Translations under genes and position numbers: made by a program
The notes under the pieces: generated by a model
Databases searched by the model: none
Told to the model about the DNA's origin: nothing
What the model saw: only the letters and a program-made list of their open reading frames with translations
Source: JAAUTT01 sp963846585
GTDB taxonomy: Bacteria; Bacteroidota; Bacteroidia; Bacteroidales; JAAUTT01
Direction: 5' to 3'
NCBI GenBank assembly: GCA_963846585.1
Contig: CAWJWO010000002.1
Coordinates: forward strand, 1-64,000
Length of the DNA: 64,000 bases
Shown: one piece after another, positions 44,774 through 54,219 of the stretch
Numbering within the stretch: position 1 is the first letter of the stretch
Layout: each line of letters begins with the position of its first letter

Positions 44774-47700
44774 TTACCCTATATATTTCTCAGTATTATT
44801 TTTCATTAGCCGGTTAATCACTTCATAAAGCAAAGCTTTATCAACCGGTTTTGATATGTATTCGTCGCACCCCGCGTCCAGGGCATTTTGTCTGTCAACA
44901 GATGTAGCATAAGCTGTCTGGGCTATAATTTTAAGGTTAGGTTTTTGTTCCCGGATTAATCGGGTAGCTTCATAACCTGTAATATCCGGCAGGCGTATAT
45001 CCATTAAAATTAAATCAATATCTTGTTTAGTAGCAATATCTACTGCATTTATGCCTGATTCAGCATGCAAAATATTATAACCAATTTTCTTAATTATTTC
45101 ATTCATATACATTGCATTATATTTATCATCTTCAACAATAAGAATAGTAAGTTGAGTTTCAGGTAATCTGTTTTCTGGTTTAATATTAGCTTCAATAATT
45201 TTATTATCAACTAATTGATACGGAAATGTAAAGTGGAATGTACTTCCTTTTCCGGGTTCAGAATTAACCCATATCTTTCCTCCTACAACATCTAAAATAC
45301 CTTTAACAATTGATAAGCCAAGGCCTGTCCCTCCATACAGACGAGTGCTGCCGGGATCAGCCTGTGTAAACCGTTCAAAAATCTCCGATTGATTTTCAGC
45401 AGAAATCCCAATACCGGTATCGGAAACAGAAAACAAGAGTACATTATTTTCTTCTAAATTACAGCTGACTTCAACCTTTCCGGAATGTGTAAATTTAAAA
45501 GCATTAGTAATCAGGTTAATTAATATTTGCTTCAACTTCAAATGATCAATAAAAATTGGTTTTTCTAAAATACGGCAATTTAAATTAAGTTCAAAAGCAA
45601 TATCGCATTTTTTAATGCGCACACGATATTCGTTTATAATTGTCTCTAATTCCGAAAACAGTTCATTCAAATTACATTCACCCAAATGAACCGACAACTG
45701 TCCCGATTCAATCCTTGCAATTTCAAGGAGGTCGTTTACTAATTCGAGTAATTCGTTACCACTTTGTATTATAACAGACGTAAAGTTTTTAAGTATATCT
45801 TTGTTATCAAAGTTTTCTGATAATAATCCCGCAAAACCCATGATGGCATTTAACGGAGTCCTTATCTCATGACTCATATTATGTAGGAATGCGGTTTTTA
45901 GCCGATCACTTTCTTCAGCCTTTTCTTTGGCTACTTCCAGTTCAGAAGTTCGTTTTTCAATAAGTTGTTCAAGGTTATTGCGGTGTTGGTATAGTTCATT
46001 GTTCTGCTGTATAATTTCTTCCTGTATTTCTTCAAGTAAAGTATTAGTTTCCAACAATTCTTTTGTTCGTTCTTTCACTTTTATCTCTAACTTTTTTTTC
46101 TGACGGTTAAGCAGTGAAAACCGCACCCTGTAAAAACCAATAAGTGTTATTAAGAAAAGTAAAGCAAACAAAATTCTTACTATCCATGTTCCCCACCAGG
46201 GAGGATGAATCGAAATTTGAAGTATTTTCGGTTTTACATTCCATATTCTGTCGTTGTTTGAGCCTAAAACCATAAAAGTGTAATTCCCGGGATATAAATG
46301 TTTATAAGTAGCAACTCTCAAATTATCTGCAATTATCCATTCTTTGTCGTAGCCGTTTAGTTTGTATTTGTATTTATTTTCACCCGGGTTCAGATAATTG
46401 AGTGCTGCATATTTGATTACAAAGTCAGAATTACTGTAAGAAAGATCAACTTTATCAATAGCATTTATATTGTTGCTAACACTTTTAAATGTTATACTTC
46501 CATTAGGAAGGGACTGTAATAATTGCATATCTGACAGTACAACGGAAGGTGGTATTTTATTAAGGGAAATGCTGTCCGGATGAAAATAAGTATATCCATG
46601 TGAGGTACCAAAATAAAGTATCCCGGTTATGGATTTAAATACTGACCTTCTTTTAAATTCATTGCCTGATAATCCGTCTAAATCAGTATAATTAACAAAT
46701 ACAGGAGGATTTGGATGATCAGTTCCATGTAAAAACTCTGATAGCCCGTTATTTGTACCAAGCCATAAATTGCCATGATCGTCTTCTGAAATTCCCTGGA
46801 TTATATCGTCTGATAAACCCTGTGACGATGTATAATTGGAATAAAATTTTTGTGTATCATCAAATAATACTAATCCCTTGTTTGTTGCAATCCAGATATT
46901 TTTATGGCTATCTTCATAAATTGAAATTATAAAACTACTATTGAAACTGCTGGTATCTTTTACATTTATCGGATAATGTGTAAAATCGTCAGTGTTGTAA
47001 TTATACTTTTCCAATGAAGTATATGATGAAATAAATAACCTGCCATCTTTTGTTTCTTTAATATTATCTATGTCATCATTGTAAAGGCTTTTAGTATTAT
47101 TTGTAATGTGAAGATATTGTTTGAATTTACCAGTTTTATAATCGTAACGGTTTAATCCTCCTCCAATTGTGCCAATCCAAAGATTGCCCCTCGAATCTTC
47201 GTATATTGAAAAGACATTGCCACAGCTTAACGAACCAAGCTTTCCATCAGGAAGAAACCTTTTAAACGATTCTGTATTATAATTATAGAGATTAAGACCC
47301 TGGCCCCAGGTACCTATCCATAAATTTCCACGAGAATCTTTTAATATAGAATAAACAGGGTTTGCACCAAGACTTGATGAATTTTGACTTTCATAATGAA
47401 AGTGCCGGGAGGTCTTATTTGTCTTGTTATATCTGTCTAAACCACCCTCTGTGCCTATCCATAAATATTTTTCTTCCTCCCAAATTGCATTTACAAGATT
47501 GTTTTTTATGGAAGGTTGATTATCAATACCTCCAATAATAGCATGGAATTTTTTGTTTCTGTAACTATAAAAATTAATGCCTCCACCGAAAGTTCCTATC
47601 CAAATGTCATTTGAATAATCCTGATATAAACAAAAAACCGAATTATCGCTAAGGCTTTTAGGGTTAGCAGGATTATTTTGAAAATATTCGAAAATGGATT

Positions 47701-48622
47701 GCCTCCCTTCTGAAAAGTTATTAAGGTTTAACCTCACCAATCCACCATTGGAACTTCGGCCAATCCATAAGTTATTTTTATTATCAACCAGCAACGATAT
47801 AATATAACCATCAATAATCTTTTGGAATTGAACATTTGCAAACATGTCCTTTTTGAGCAGGTACACACCGTCTTGTGCTGTACCAATCCAAATCCGGTTG
47901 TTATGGTCTTCACAAATGGTAGTTATATCTTTACCTGAAAGATTGTCTTTAAGCTGGGTGGAAATAATTTTTTTAAAAGTCTGGATGGTTTTTTGATAAA
48001 GATTTAAACCGGTTTTGGTACCTATCCATAAATTACCTTCAGTATCTTCAAAAAGAGTATTTATATAACTATTGCTGATTCCTGAAGGATTATTTTTATT
48101 ATAGGTATAGATGACAAGGCTACTGTTAGTAGGGTTAAATTTGTATAATCCGGTATTTGTTCCAAACCATAATTTTTTTTCTTTATCCTCAAGCATACAT
48201 ATTACTGCCTGATGTTTTAAATAAGGGAATAAATTGAAAGTATCTTTCTTATTATCATAAATATAAACTCCTAAATCGTTGCATATCCATAGTTCATGAT
48301 CGTTTTTTCTTAAGATTGCATTAACAGAAACATTGCCAAGTCTATAAAATTTGAAATCATACCCGTCGTACCTGTTTAATCCGTTTGAAGTACCAAACCA
48401 CATATATCCTGTCTGATCCTGAAAAATACAGTGTACCCAGTTTTGCGAAAGCCCGTCCTGACTGGTTATACGCCTAAAATTCAAATGTTCATCCTGTGAT
48501 AAACCATTTATTGAAATGATAATTAATATAAAAGAAAATATATATTTTCTCAAAATTTTCAAAAATTTAAATTTAAACTCCGTTTTTGATTCAGAAAGTT
48601 TGAAAATCTTTGCTAATTTCAA
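44774..48622 (-). CDS. Hybrid two-component sensor with reg_prop propellers, HisKA, HATPase and REC, no HTH
   Basis: 1282 residues: membrane segment or signal near residues 27-42, two seven-bladed reg_prop propellers (~45-700, blades such as LEDKEKKLWFGTNTGLYKF and YEDSRGNLWIGTIGGGLNRY), a Y_Y_Y domain (~720-800), a membrane segment (~805-825), a coiled coil, HisKA with FLHNMSHEIRTPLNAIMG (His ~920), HATPase (INLITNAFKFTHSG, DTGIGI, GTGLGLSIVKG), and a receiver with LILMDIRLPD (Asp ~1210) and a TAYATS/SKPVD end. Bacteroidota HTCS sensors usually end in an AraC HTH; here the protein stops after the receiver, so the output must be a separate regulator. The propellers bind oligosaccharides; the neighbours suggest pectin products. 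Confidence 0.93.
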   Translation of the reverse strand: MKLAKIFKLSESKTEFKFKFLKILRKYIFSFILIIISINGLSQDEHLNFRRITSQDGLSQNWVHCIFQDQTGYMWFGTSNGLNRYDGYDFKFYRLGNVSVNAILRKNDHELWICNDLGVYIYDNKKDTFNLFPYLKHQAVICMLEDKEKKLWFGTNTGLYKFNPTNSSLVIYTYNKNNPSGISNSYINTLFEDTEGNLWIGTKTGLNLYQKTIQTFKKIISTQLKDNLSGKDITTICEDHNNRIWIGTAQDGVYLLKKDMFANVQFQKIIDGYIISLLVDNKNNLWIGRSSNGGLVRLNLNNFSEGRQSIFEYFQNNPANPKSLSDNSVFCLYQDYSNDIWIGTFGGGINFYSYRNKKFHAIIGGIDNQPSIKNNLVNAIWEEEKYLWIGTEGGLDRYNKTNKTSRHFHYESQNSSSLGANPVYSILKDSRGNLWIGTWGQGLNLYNYNTESFKRFLPDGKLGSLSCGNVFSIYEDSRGNLWIGTIGGGLNRYDYKTGKFKQYLHITNNTKSLYNDDIDNIKETKDGRLFISSYTSLEKYNYNTDDFTHYPINVKDTSSFNSSFIISIYEDSHKNIWIATNKGLVLFDDTQKFYSNYTSSQGLSDDIIQGISEDDHGNLWLGTNNGLSEFLHGTDHPNPPVFVNYTDLDGLSGNEFKRRSVFKSITGILYFGTSHGYTYFHPDSISLNKIPPSVVLSDMQLLQSLPNGSITFKSVSNNINAIDKVDLSYSNSDFVIKYAALNYLNPGENKYKYKLNGYDKEWIIADNLRVATYKHLYPGNYTFMVLGSNNDRIWNVKPKILQISIHPPWWGTWIVRILFALLFLITLIGFYRVRFSLLNRQKKKLEIKVKERTKELLETNTLLEEIQEEIIQQNNELYQHRNNLEQLIEKRTSELEVAKEKAEESDRLKTAFLHNMSHEIRTPLNAIMGFAGLLSENFDNKDILKNFTSVIIQSGNELLELVNDLLEIARIESGQLSVHLGECNLNELFSELETIINEYRVRIKKCDIAFELNLNCRILEKPIFIDHLKLKQILINLITNAFKFTHSGKVEVSCNLEENNVLLFSVSDTGIGISAENQSEIFERFTQADPGSTRLYGGTGLGLSIVKGILDVVGGKIWVNSEPGKGSTFHFTFPYQLVDNKIIEANIKPENRLPETQLTILIVEDDKYNAMYMNEIIKKIGYNILHAESGINAVDIATKQDIDLILMDIRLPDITGYEATRLIREQKPNLKIIAQTAYATSVDRQNALDAGCDEYISKPVDKALLYEVINRLMKNNTEKYIG

Positions 48623-49018
48623 TTGAAATTAATAAAATTAATTGGAATTTGAAAGACAATTCAAATTGATGTATAATTTCAGCCTCTATTATTGCATCAG
48701 CAATTTTATTATGGCCTATATATTCGCATTGTAAACTTTTATTAGGACGAGATACTGCTTTTCATCTGAGGTGGAGTATTATTCCTTATAACTTAATTTA
48801 TTATTTGTCACTTTTTTGCGATCAAAAAAGTAACCAAAAAACCTTCGACATCGCTCAGGTACCAAATCTTTAGCCGCAATTTAATATAGGTCAGCCATAA
48901 AGGCTGACCCTACAGACTGCCCGCGGCTGATATGGAATTTTCTTTTTGCCGTTGGCGGCTTTGGAGAATAATTGGTTGTCAAATTGTTTTTTACATAATT
49001 GTCAGAACATCCGTATGA
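48623..49018. repeat. Gap with two hairpins of dispersed-repeat type
   Basis: ACTTTTTTG (48810-48818) pairs with CAAAAAAGT (48823-48831), and GGTCAGCC (48889-48896) pairs with GGCTGACC (48902-48909). Both are typical of dispersed repeats in Bacteroidota intergenic DNA. The GC-rich tail (CTGCCCGCGGCTGATATGG, GCCGTTGGCGGCTTTGGAG) is unlike the AT-rich surroundings. No coding frame supported. Confidence 0.6.
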
Positions 49019-49528
49019 TTAATGTGTCTCTGGAACCGGGATACCTGGCTTTATATCTACGTTATGATATGATACAATTTTCCATTCTATACCATCTTTT
49101 ACAATAACTTGCAAAAGCCGGGTTATAAGTCGTCCCTTCTCATCAAGATTAACACCTTTAGGCGGGCCATCTTTTGAAAAACCATTTATCAAGGTGAGAG
49201 TTTCTAATATTGCCACATCCTGGCGCACGAATATGAGTGATACTATTTTTTGTGACATTTCAGTTCCGTTAAATATTCCCTTAAATATTTGTTCATGTTT
49301 CACTTTAAACGTCTCATTACCTATAAAAAATGATCCTAAAATATTTGTGAATGTGCCATTCTCAGCAAAATATTTTGAATAGCCTACAGCATCGCCCTTG
49401 TTCCACGAATCAGTTTCTTCCTGAAGGATATTCCGGATTGCAATTGTGTCTTTGATGTCCTGAGCATGAGTAATAGTCGTGAATTGAAGCATTAATATGA
49501 CTATGGCAAGTTTTATTACAGAATTCAT
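49019..49528 (-). CDS. Secreted SnoaL-like/DUF4440 family protein
   Basis: I start at ATG 49528, giving a 169-residue protein with a signal peptide (MNSVIKLAIVILMLQFTTI, ending THAQ). The mature part shows the cone fold of SnoaL-like proteins: AIRNILQEETDSWNKGDAVG, FAENGTFTNILGSFFIG, QDVAILETLTLINGF and LLQVIVKDGIEWKIVSYHN. SgcJ/EcaC-type members bind small hydrophobic molecules or act as ketosteroid-isomerase-like enzymes. No catalytic pair can be assigned. Single gene. Confidence 0.8.
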   Translation of the reverse strand: MNSVIKLAIVILMLQFTTITHAQDIKDTIAIRNILQEETDSWNKGDAVGYSKYFAENGTFTNILGSFFIGNETFKVKHEQIFKGIFNGTEMSQKIVSLIFVRQDVAILETLTLINGFSKDGPPKGVNLDEKGRLITRLLQVIVKDGIEWKIVSYHNVDIKPGIPVPETH

Positions 49529-49576
49529 ATTAGTTGTTTGGTTTAAAAATGAATATATAATGAAAAGTAACATCAA

Positions 49577-49997
49577 TCAAAATCTATTTTTTGCTTAACA
49601 AATTTAACGTAGAGTTTGTTGTTGAAAATGGCTAATAACAATATTGTGAGTAATTAATATAAATATTATTCTAACGTGAGTTCGTTTTAAGGAATCAGGT
49701 TTTAATTGTAATATCCTTAACTTCAACCCCTTAAAAAGGGGCCATAACTGTATTCTGATCATAGTATGTTAGTTTATATAGTATTAATCGGAATAAGAAT
49801 ATTAAAAATTTAATTTCTTACATTAACATGCCATAGTGAAGCTAATTAACAATAACCAACCTACCATTAAATGATCATTAATTTAATAATTATAGTATGA
49901 TATTATAGTATTTTATTGATCCTAAGAAATAATTTTTAAATTTAAATTGAATTTATCCTAAAGTATACTTCTATTAACAACCAATAAATTCGCTATT
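49577..49997. other. AT-rich gap with a CCCCTT/AAGGGG hairpin
   Basis: 420 bases between divergent genes. AACCCCTTAAAAAGGGG (about 49725-49741) is a small hairpin; a related AAGGGGTTGGGGTT lies at 52080. Nothing else stands out. Confidence 0.4.
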
Positions 49998-50111
49998 ATG
50001 ATAACTAATAAAATAATAAGAGTAATAATTTTTATTACGGCTTGTGTATTTATTACAAAGTCATTTGCACAATCCCTGCCAGATTCTTGCAAGTTTAATA
50101 CCACTCAATAA
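49998..50111 (+). pseudogene. Signal-peptide stub of a lost secreted protein
   Basis: ATG 49998 to TAA 50109-50111 reads MITNKIIRVIIFITACVFIT, then KSFAQSLPDSCKFNTTQ: a full signal peptide plus 12 residues. A complete gene of this length is unlikely. It is probably the beheaded start of a gene replaced by the DUF4434 gene 22 bases downstream. Confidence 0.5.
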
Positions 50112-50133
50112 TAAGAAATAAATAGCTAATTGA

Positions 50134-51633
50134 ATGAGCATATTATTAAAAAAATTGATTTATTGTTTAATTATTTTTTACTATTCTTTTGGTTATCAAA
50201 CTTTGAAAGCTCAAACATACAAACATATTGACAGATTTGAATCAAATAGCTATTATCCGGCTTTTATAAATGGGAAAGGAATATTAAGTGATACAATTAT
50301 CCATAATCAGGGACTAAGTGTTGCTTATCATTTTGAAAAAGGATTCAATTCACGATTTACATTAATACGCAATTACGATATCGCTCCTCAGGATTATAGC
50401 TTTATGCCCGACAAACTAACACTATCCTTAAAAGGTGGAAATAAAACAGACCAAATTAGGCTCAGGTTGTGGGAAGATATTAATATGAACAGAAAATTTG
50501 ACAGTACAGATGAAGTATTTGCTTCGAAGCCTTATTCATTAGGAGATACGACCTGGCATACCTTACAATTTCCAATGAATTCTTTTATAAGGGTCAGTGG
50601 CAACGGCAATAATAAACTTGATTTGAATAGAATAAGGGCATGGGATATAGAAGTTGAAAGCCAGAGTGTTGAGTCTCATTCTGGTGAATTTTATTTAAAT
50701 GATTTAAGATTTTACAGTAAGTATAATCCTAAAACATCAAAAAAAGCATCATTAACAGGCACTTTTATTACTATTAGTATTACTGACTCCGTTAAAAACG
50801 GTTATTGGACCCAACAGCAATGGAATAACCAACTTTGGAAAATGAACAAAATGAATCTTTCCAAAATAATTGTTCAATATAGTGTACATCAGAATAGGGC
50901 ATGGTATTCACCCAGCATGCTTTCCTTAGTCAAATATAACGATCCAATATTAAATAAAATATTTATAGCTGCCGGGACTGTTGGCATTAAAGTTTATTTA
51001 GGATTGTCATTCAGCGAATCCTGGTATAAAAGTGATAAAGCTTTAGCAGGTACTTACAGCAATTTATTAATAGAAGACAAAGACAACATTGATGAGTTAT
51101 ACAATCTATTTGGTTCAAATAAAGCATTTGGTGGTTGGTATATTCCTCAGGAGATAAATGATTATGATTGGCAAACCAAAAATAAAAAGGTATTGCTTTT
51201 TTCATGGTTGCAGCAGGTAGCGGAATATGCTCACAAAAAAGATGCTTCAAAACCAGTAATTATTTCTCCTTTTTTTAATTTATGGCAACCTGCCGATATA
51301 ATTGAAGCATGGTACAATGAATTATTAGACATCGCAAAAGATGTAGATTGTATTTATCTTCAAGATGGCGTAGGCACTGCTCTTAAGGATGTGCATATTG
51401 ATATTCCCAACTTTGGAAGTCATATTAAAGCTGCATGTGAAAAGCATGGAAAAAAGTTTGGTGTAACAGTGGAATCGTTTAGACAACTTACCGGCTGGCC
51501 AGTTGATAATGGTACTTTTTCAGCCAGGTCCTCAGATATTAAACAATTAAACGAACAGATACAAGAGGCTTATCAACTAAACCCCAACGATATAATTCTA
51601 TTTGAATGGAATTATTTAAATTTAGATTTATAA
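50134..51633 (+). CDS. Secreted DUF4434 protein (TIM-barrel glycosidase-like) with N-terminal beta domain
   Basis: 499 residues: signal peptide (1-26, ending LKAQ), a beta-sandwich carbohydrate-binding-like domain (~30-200, TLSLKGGNKTDQIRLRLWED, GEFYLNDLRFYSKYN), then DUF4434 (~205-499) with LTGTFITISITDSVKNGYWT, IKVYLGLSFSESWYK, FGGWYIPQEINDYDW and DCIYLQDGVG. The Glu in PQEIN and the Asp in LQDG sit where glycosidase-type acids would be, but activity is not established for the family. After the stop (51631-51633) the same frame stays open for 43 codons (EYFTEGSRTNATLLLSKTAV), so the protein may once have been longer. Confidence 0.85.
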   Translation: MSILLKKLIYCLIIFYYSFGYQTLKAQTYKHIDRFESNSYYPAFINGKGILSDTIIHNQGLSVAYHFEKGFNSRFTLIRNYDIAPQDYSFMPDKLTLSLKGGNKTDQIRLRLWEDINMNRKFDSTDEVFASKPYSLGDTTWHTLQFPMNSFIRVSGNGNNKLDLNRIRAWDIEVESQSVESHSGEFYLNDLRFYSKYNPKTSKKASLTGTFITISITDSVKNGYWTQQQWNNQLWKMNKMNLSKIIVQYSVHQNRAWYSPSMLSLVKYNDPILNKIFIAAGTVGIKVYLGLSFSESWYKSDKALAGTYSNLLIEDKDNIDELYNLFGSNKAFGGWYIPQEINDYDWQTKNKKVLLFSWLQQVAEYAHKKDASKPVIISPFFNLWQPADIIEAWYNELLDIAKDVDCIYLQDGVGTALKDVHIDIPNFGSHIKAACEKHGKKFGVTVESFRQLTGWPVDNGTFSARSSDIKQLNEQIQEAYQLNPNDIILFEWNYLNLDL

Positions 51634-51865
51634 ATACAGGTAAGAACTCCTGAGTACTTTACCGAAGGTTCACGTACAAATGCAACATTATTGTTAAGTA
51701 AAACTGCTGTAACTGTTAGTTGTGGTAATGCTGGAAAAGGTTTTATAATTTTGTTCGGTAATTAAAGTTTTGGTTTGAATTTTGTATAATTATAATATAA
51801 CTTCAGTTCGACGTAAGGAATTAACTTTTTTTTTGTAATTGGTATTTTTTATGAATTGCGACATA

Positions 51866-52022
51866 CATAAAGAGATTCCTCCCTTCGGTCGGAATGACGA
51901 CCCACAGTATAGTGGTGTATGAGGGAGGGGAAAAGATGGCGGCTTTGCCGCCATCTTTTCCCCTCCCTCCTCTCTTTCTGAAACTGACTGTCATTTCGAA
52001 CGAAGTGAGAAATCTCAACAAA
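51866..52022. repeat. Nested palindromic element with perfect 23-base inner stem
   Basis: The outer arms AGAGATTCCTCCCTTCGGTC and GAACGAAGTGAGAAATCTC are imperfect inverted copies. The inner arms 51921-51943 and 51947-51969 (starting GAGGGAGGGGAAAAGATGGC) are perfect over 23 bases with a TTT loop. The outer words are a dispersed repeat common in Bacteroidota genomes; part of it recurs at 18795-18854. Confidence 0.9.
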
Positions 52023-52151
52023 AATATTATAATTGTATATCAGAATTTTACAAACATTAACCTGACAGCTTAGCCTTTCTAAGGGGTTGGGGTTAAGAAT
52101 GCCAATATAAAAACCAAATGTTTAAAAGCTTAAGGAAAATCAGAATATTAA

Positions 52152-52304
52152 AACAGTTTTGCTAAATGTAATAACTATAAAGAATTTGAAAAAAATGGTA
52201 TTATTAAAATTTCAAAAAGTCTTAGAGATTCAATCTGGATTATGTTTAGCACGGATAGAAGTTTATATAGATATCCATTTCCAAAACAACCTAAATTTAG
52301 ATAA
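52152..52304 (+). pseudogene. C-terminal fragment of an unknown protein
   Basis: An open frame without a start codon reads FAKCNNYKEFEKNGIIKISK, then SLRDSIWIMFSTDRSLYRYP and FPKQPKFR before TAA. The text is protein-like, but no family is recognised. Preceded in frame by a stop at 52149. Probably a gene remnant; chance is possible. Confidence 0.3.
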
Positions 52305-52528
52305 ATAAATCAAAATTTCTGCTTTTTAATTTAGCTATAATTAGCAAATAAAAAAGTGCCTTGTTTTCGCAATTGAAAAGTGCCAACATTATTAATTTTA
52401 ATACCTCTCTCGCTTCAGTCGACAAACTCCTGAATCGAGAGAGGTATTAACTCATTTAATAATTTTTCTATCAAAACAAAAAGTGGCTGCTAACATCTTG
52501 GTTAACAACCACTATTTTAATCACTTAG

Positions 52529-52602
52529 TCGGGGTGAGAAGACTCGAACTTCCGACCACTTGCACCCCATGCAAATACGCTAGCCAACTGCGCTACACCC
52601 CG
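52529..52602 (-). tRNA. tRNA-Pro (anticodon GGG)
   Basis: Minus strand, 74 bases. Acceptor arm CGGGGTG pairs with CACCCCG, discriminator A. D stem GCGC/GCGT. Anticodon arm TTTGC-ATGGGGT-GCAAG, giving anticodon GGG. T arm GGAAG-TTCGAGT-CTTCT. No CCA is encoded, so it must be added. The anticodon arm matches the usual Bacteroidota tRNA-Pro(GGG). Confidence 0.92.
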
Positions 52603-52609
52603 ATAGAAT

Positions 52610-52800
52610 TATTGAGAGCCAGGAACCAAGAACCAGGAGCCAAGATAATACAATTTCATTCTAATTGTCAGTTGTTAGTTATTAAATACTTGTAAATTAA
52701 TATTCTTTGTCCTCTGCCTTCAGTATTTTGTATTCTGTCTTCTTTTTCTTTCTCTTGTTCTTTTTGTCTTGGTTCCTGGTTCCTGGTTCTTGGTTCTATT
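52610..52800. repeat. Mosaic repeat between tRNA-Pro and trxB
   Basis: GAGCCAGGAACCAAGAACCAGG at the left and CTTGGTTCCTGGTTCCTGG at the right (about 52771-52798) are reverse complements. GTTGTTAGTTATTAAAT and CCTCTGCCTTCAG/TTCTGTCTTC words lie between. Confidence 0.9.
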
Positions 52801-52868
52801 AATAATGTAATTCGATTGACAAAAGTAATCATCTTGCCATTATCTGCAAAATAATCCTCGCAAACTAT

Positions 52869-52876
52869 TACTTTTG
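52869..52876 (+). promoter_or_regulatory. trxB: Putative -7 box of trxB (TACTTTTG)
   Basis: Matches TAnnTTTG, 47 bases before the trxB start. No clear -33 TTTG at the normal distance, so moderate support only. Confidence 0.4.
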
Positions 52877-52922
52877 TTATTCGTTTTAAAATATATAAAT
52901 TTAATTCAAAAAAATAACATAT

Positions 52923-53912
52923 ATGAGTTCTCCCAAACCAATAGAAAACAGTAATGAAAAAGGATCAGTATCAAATGTTTCCGGGTACGTCGAACATATT
53001 AAATGTTTAATTATAGGATCAGGGCCTGCCGGTTATACTGCCGCAATATATGCCGCCCGCGCAAACCTGGCACCGGTTCTCTATGAAGGATTACAGCCGG
53101 GAGGACAATTAACGACAACCACCGAAGTTGAAAACTTTCCCGGTTACCCTGAAGGTGTTACCGGTCCTGAAATGATGGACGATCTTAAAAAACAGGCCTC
53201 CCGTTTCGGTGCCGATATTCGGTTTGGTTATGCTACTAAAGTAGATTTCTCCGGGAAAAAACATAAGGTGCTTATAGATGATGAAAAGTGGCTGGAAGCC
53301 GATAGTGTTATTTTAGCAACCGGAGCTACCGCCAAATACCTGGGCATTCCTTCCGAAGAAAAATTCAAGGGTTATGGAGTTTCGGCATGTGCCACCTGTG
53401 ATGGCTTTTTTTACCGTGGTAAAGTTGTGGCCGTAGTTGGAGGTGGTGATACAGCCTGCGAAGAAGCTACCTACCTCGCCGGTTTGTGCAAAAAAGTATA
53501 TGTAATTGTCAGAAAACAATATCTTCGGGCATCAAAAGCCATGCAGCATAGAATGTTAAATACCCCTAACATCGAAGTCCTTTTTGGGAAGGTGACTAAA
53601 GAGATAACAGGGGAACAGGTTGTAACAGGAGTTATCCTCACAGATGAACACGGAAGGGATACCAGGATCGATATTGATGGTTTTTTTGTGGCTATCGGCC
53701 ACCAACCTAATTCCGATATATTTAAGCCTTATATTAATACTGATGAAACAGGTTATGTTTTGACAGAACCCGGTTCAACCCGCACTAACGTTTCAGGTGT
53801 ATTTGCCTGTGGCGACCTCCAGGACAAAACCTATCGCCAGGCTGTAACAGCAGCAGGAACAGGCTGCATGGCTGCGCTGGATGCTGAAAGATATCTCGCG
53901 GAAAAGTCGTAA
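52923..53912 (+). CDS. trxB: Thioredoxin-disulfide reductase
   Basis: 329 residues. The first ~25 are a polar extension before the FAD fold (CLIIGSGPAGYTAAIYAARA). The redox disulfide is in SACATCDGFFY (CxxC), followed by the NADPH fold (VAVVGGGDTACEEATYLAGL) and the C-terminal FAD contact (VSGVFACGDLQDKTYRQAV). It reduces thioredoxin with NADPH in the cytoplasm. All key residues are present and the length is normal. Flanked on both sides by mosaic repeats. Confidence 0.96.
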   Translation: MSSPKPIENSNEKGSVSNVSGYVEHIKCLIIGSGPAGYTAAIYAARANLAPVLYEGLQPGGQLTTTTEVENFPGYPEGVTGPEMMDDLKKQASRFGADIRFGYATKVDFSGKKHKVLIDDEKWLEADSVILATGATAKYLGIPSEEKFKGYGVSACATCDGFFYRGKVVAVVGGGDTACEEATYLAGLCKKVYVIVRKQYLRASKAMQHRMLNTPNIEVLFGKVTKEITGEQVVTGVILTDEHGRDTRIDIDGFFVAIGHQPNSDIFKPYINTDETGYVLTEPGSTRTNVSGVFACGDLQDKTYRQAVTAAGTGCMAALDAERYLAEKS

Positions 53913-54219
53913 GTCGTAAGTCGATAGAAGACAGAAGGCAGAAGACAGAAAGCAGATAAAAGATAAAAGATGAAAGATAAAAGAAGACAGAAGACAGAAA
54001 GTAGAAGTAAGTTGAAAGAAAAAAAGATTTTAGATTTTGGAATTTAAACGTTATAAAATTTATATATTTCACAGACCATTTTAAATTAGCACATTTTCAA
54101 ATTTTCAAATTCTCTTATCTTTTATCTATTTTTCTGTCCTCTGTCCTCTGTCTTCTGTTTTCTGTCCTCTATAATAAGGTTATACAACCGGAATATTATC
54201 TAAGCACTAAGCACCATTT
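53913..54219. repeat. Convergent mosaic repeat between trxB and the SPT-like gene
   Basis: After the trxB stop: GTCGTAAGTCGTAAGTCG, then AGAAGACAGAAGGCAGAAGA and AAAGATAAAAGATG words. Toward the SPT-like gene: CTGTCCTCTGTCCTCTGTCT and AAGCACTAAGCACC. The two halves are reverse-complement vocabularies and can pair; the centre (about 54060-54120) is AT-rich. Confidence 0.9.
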
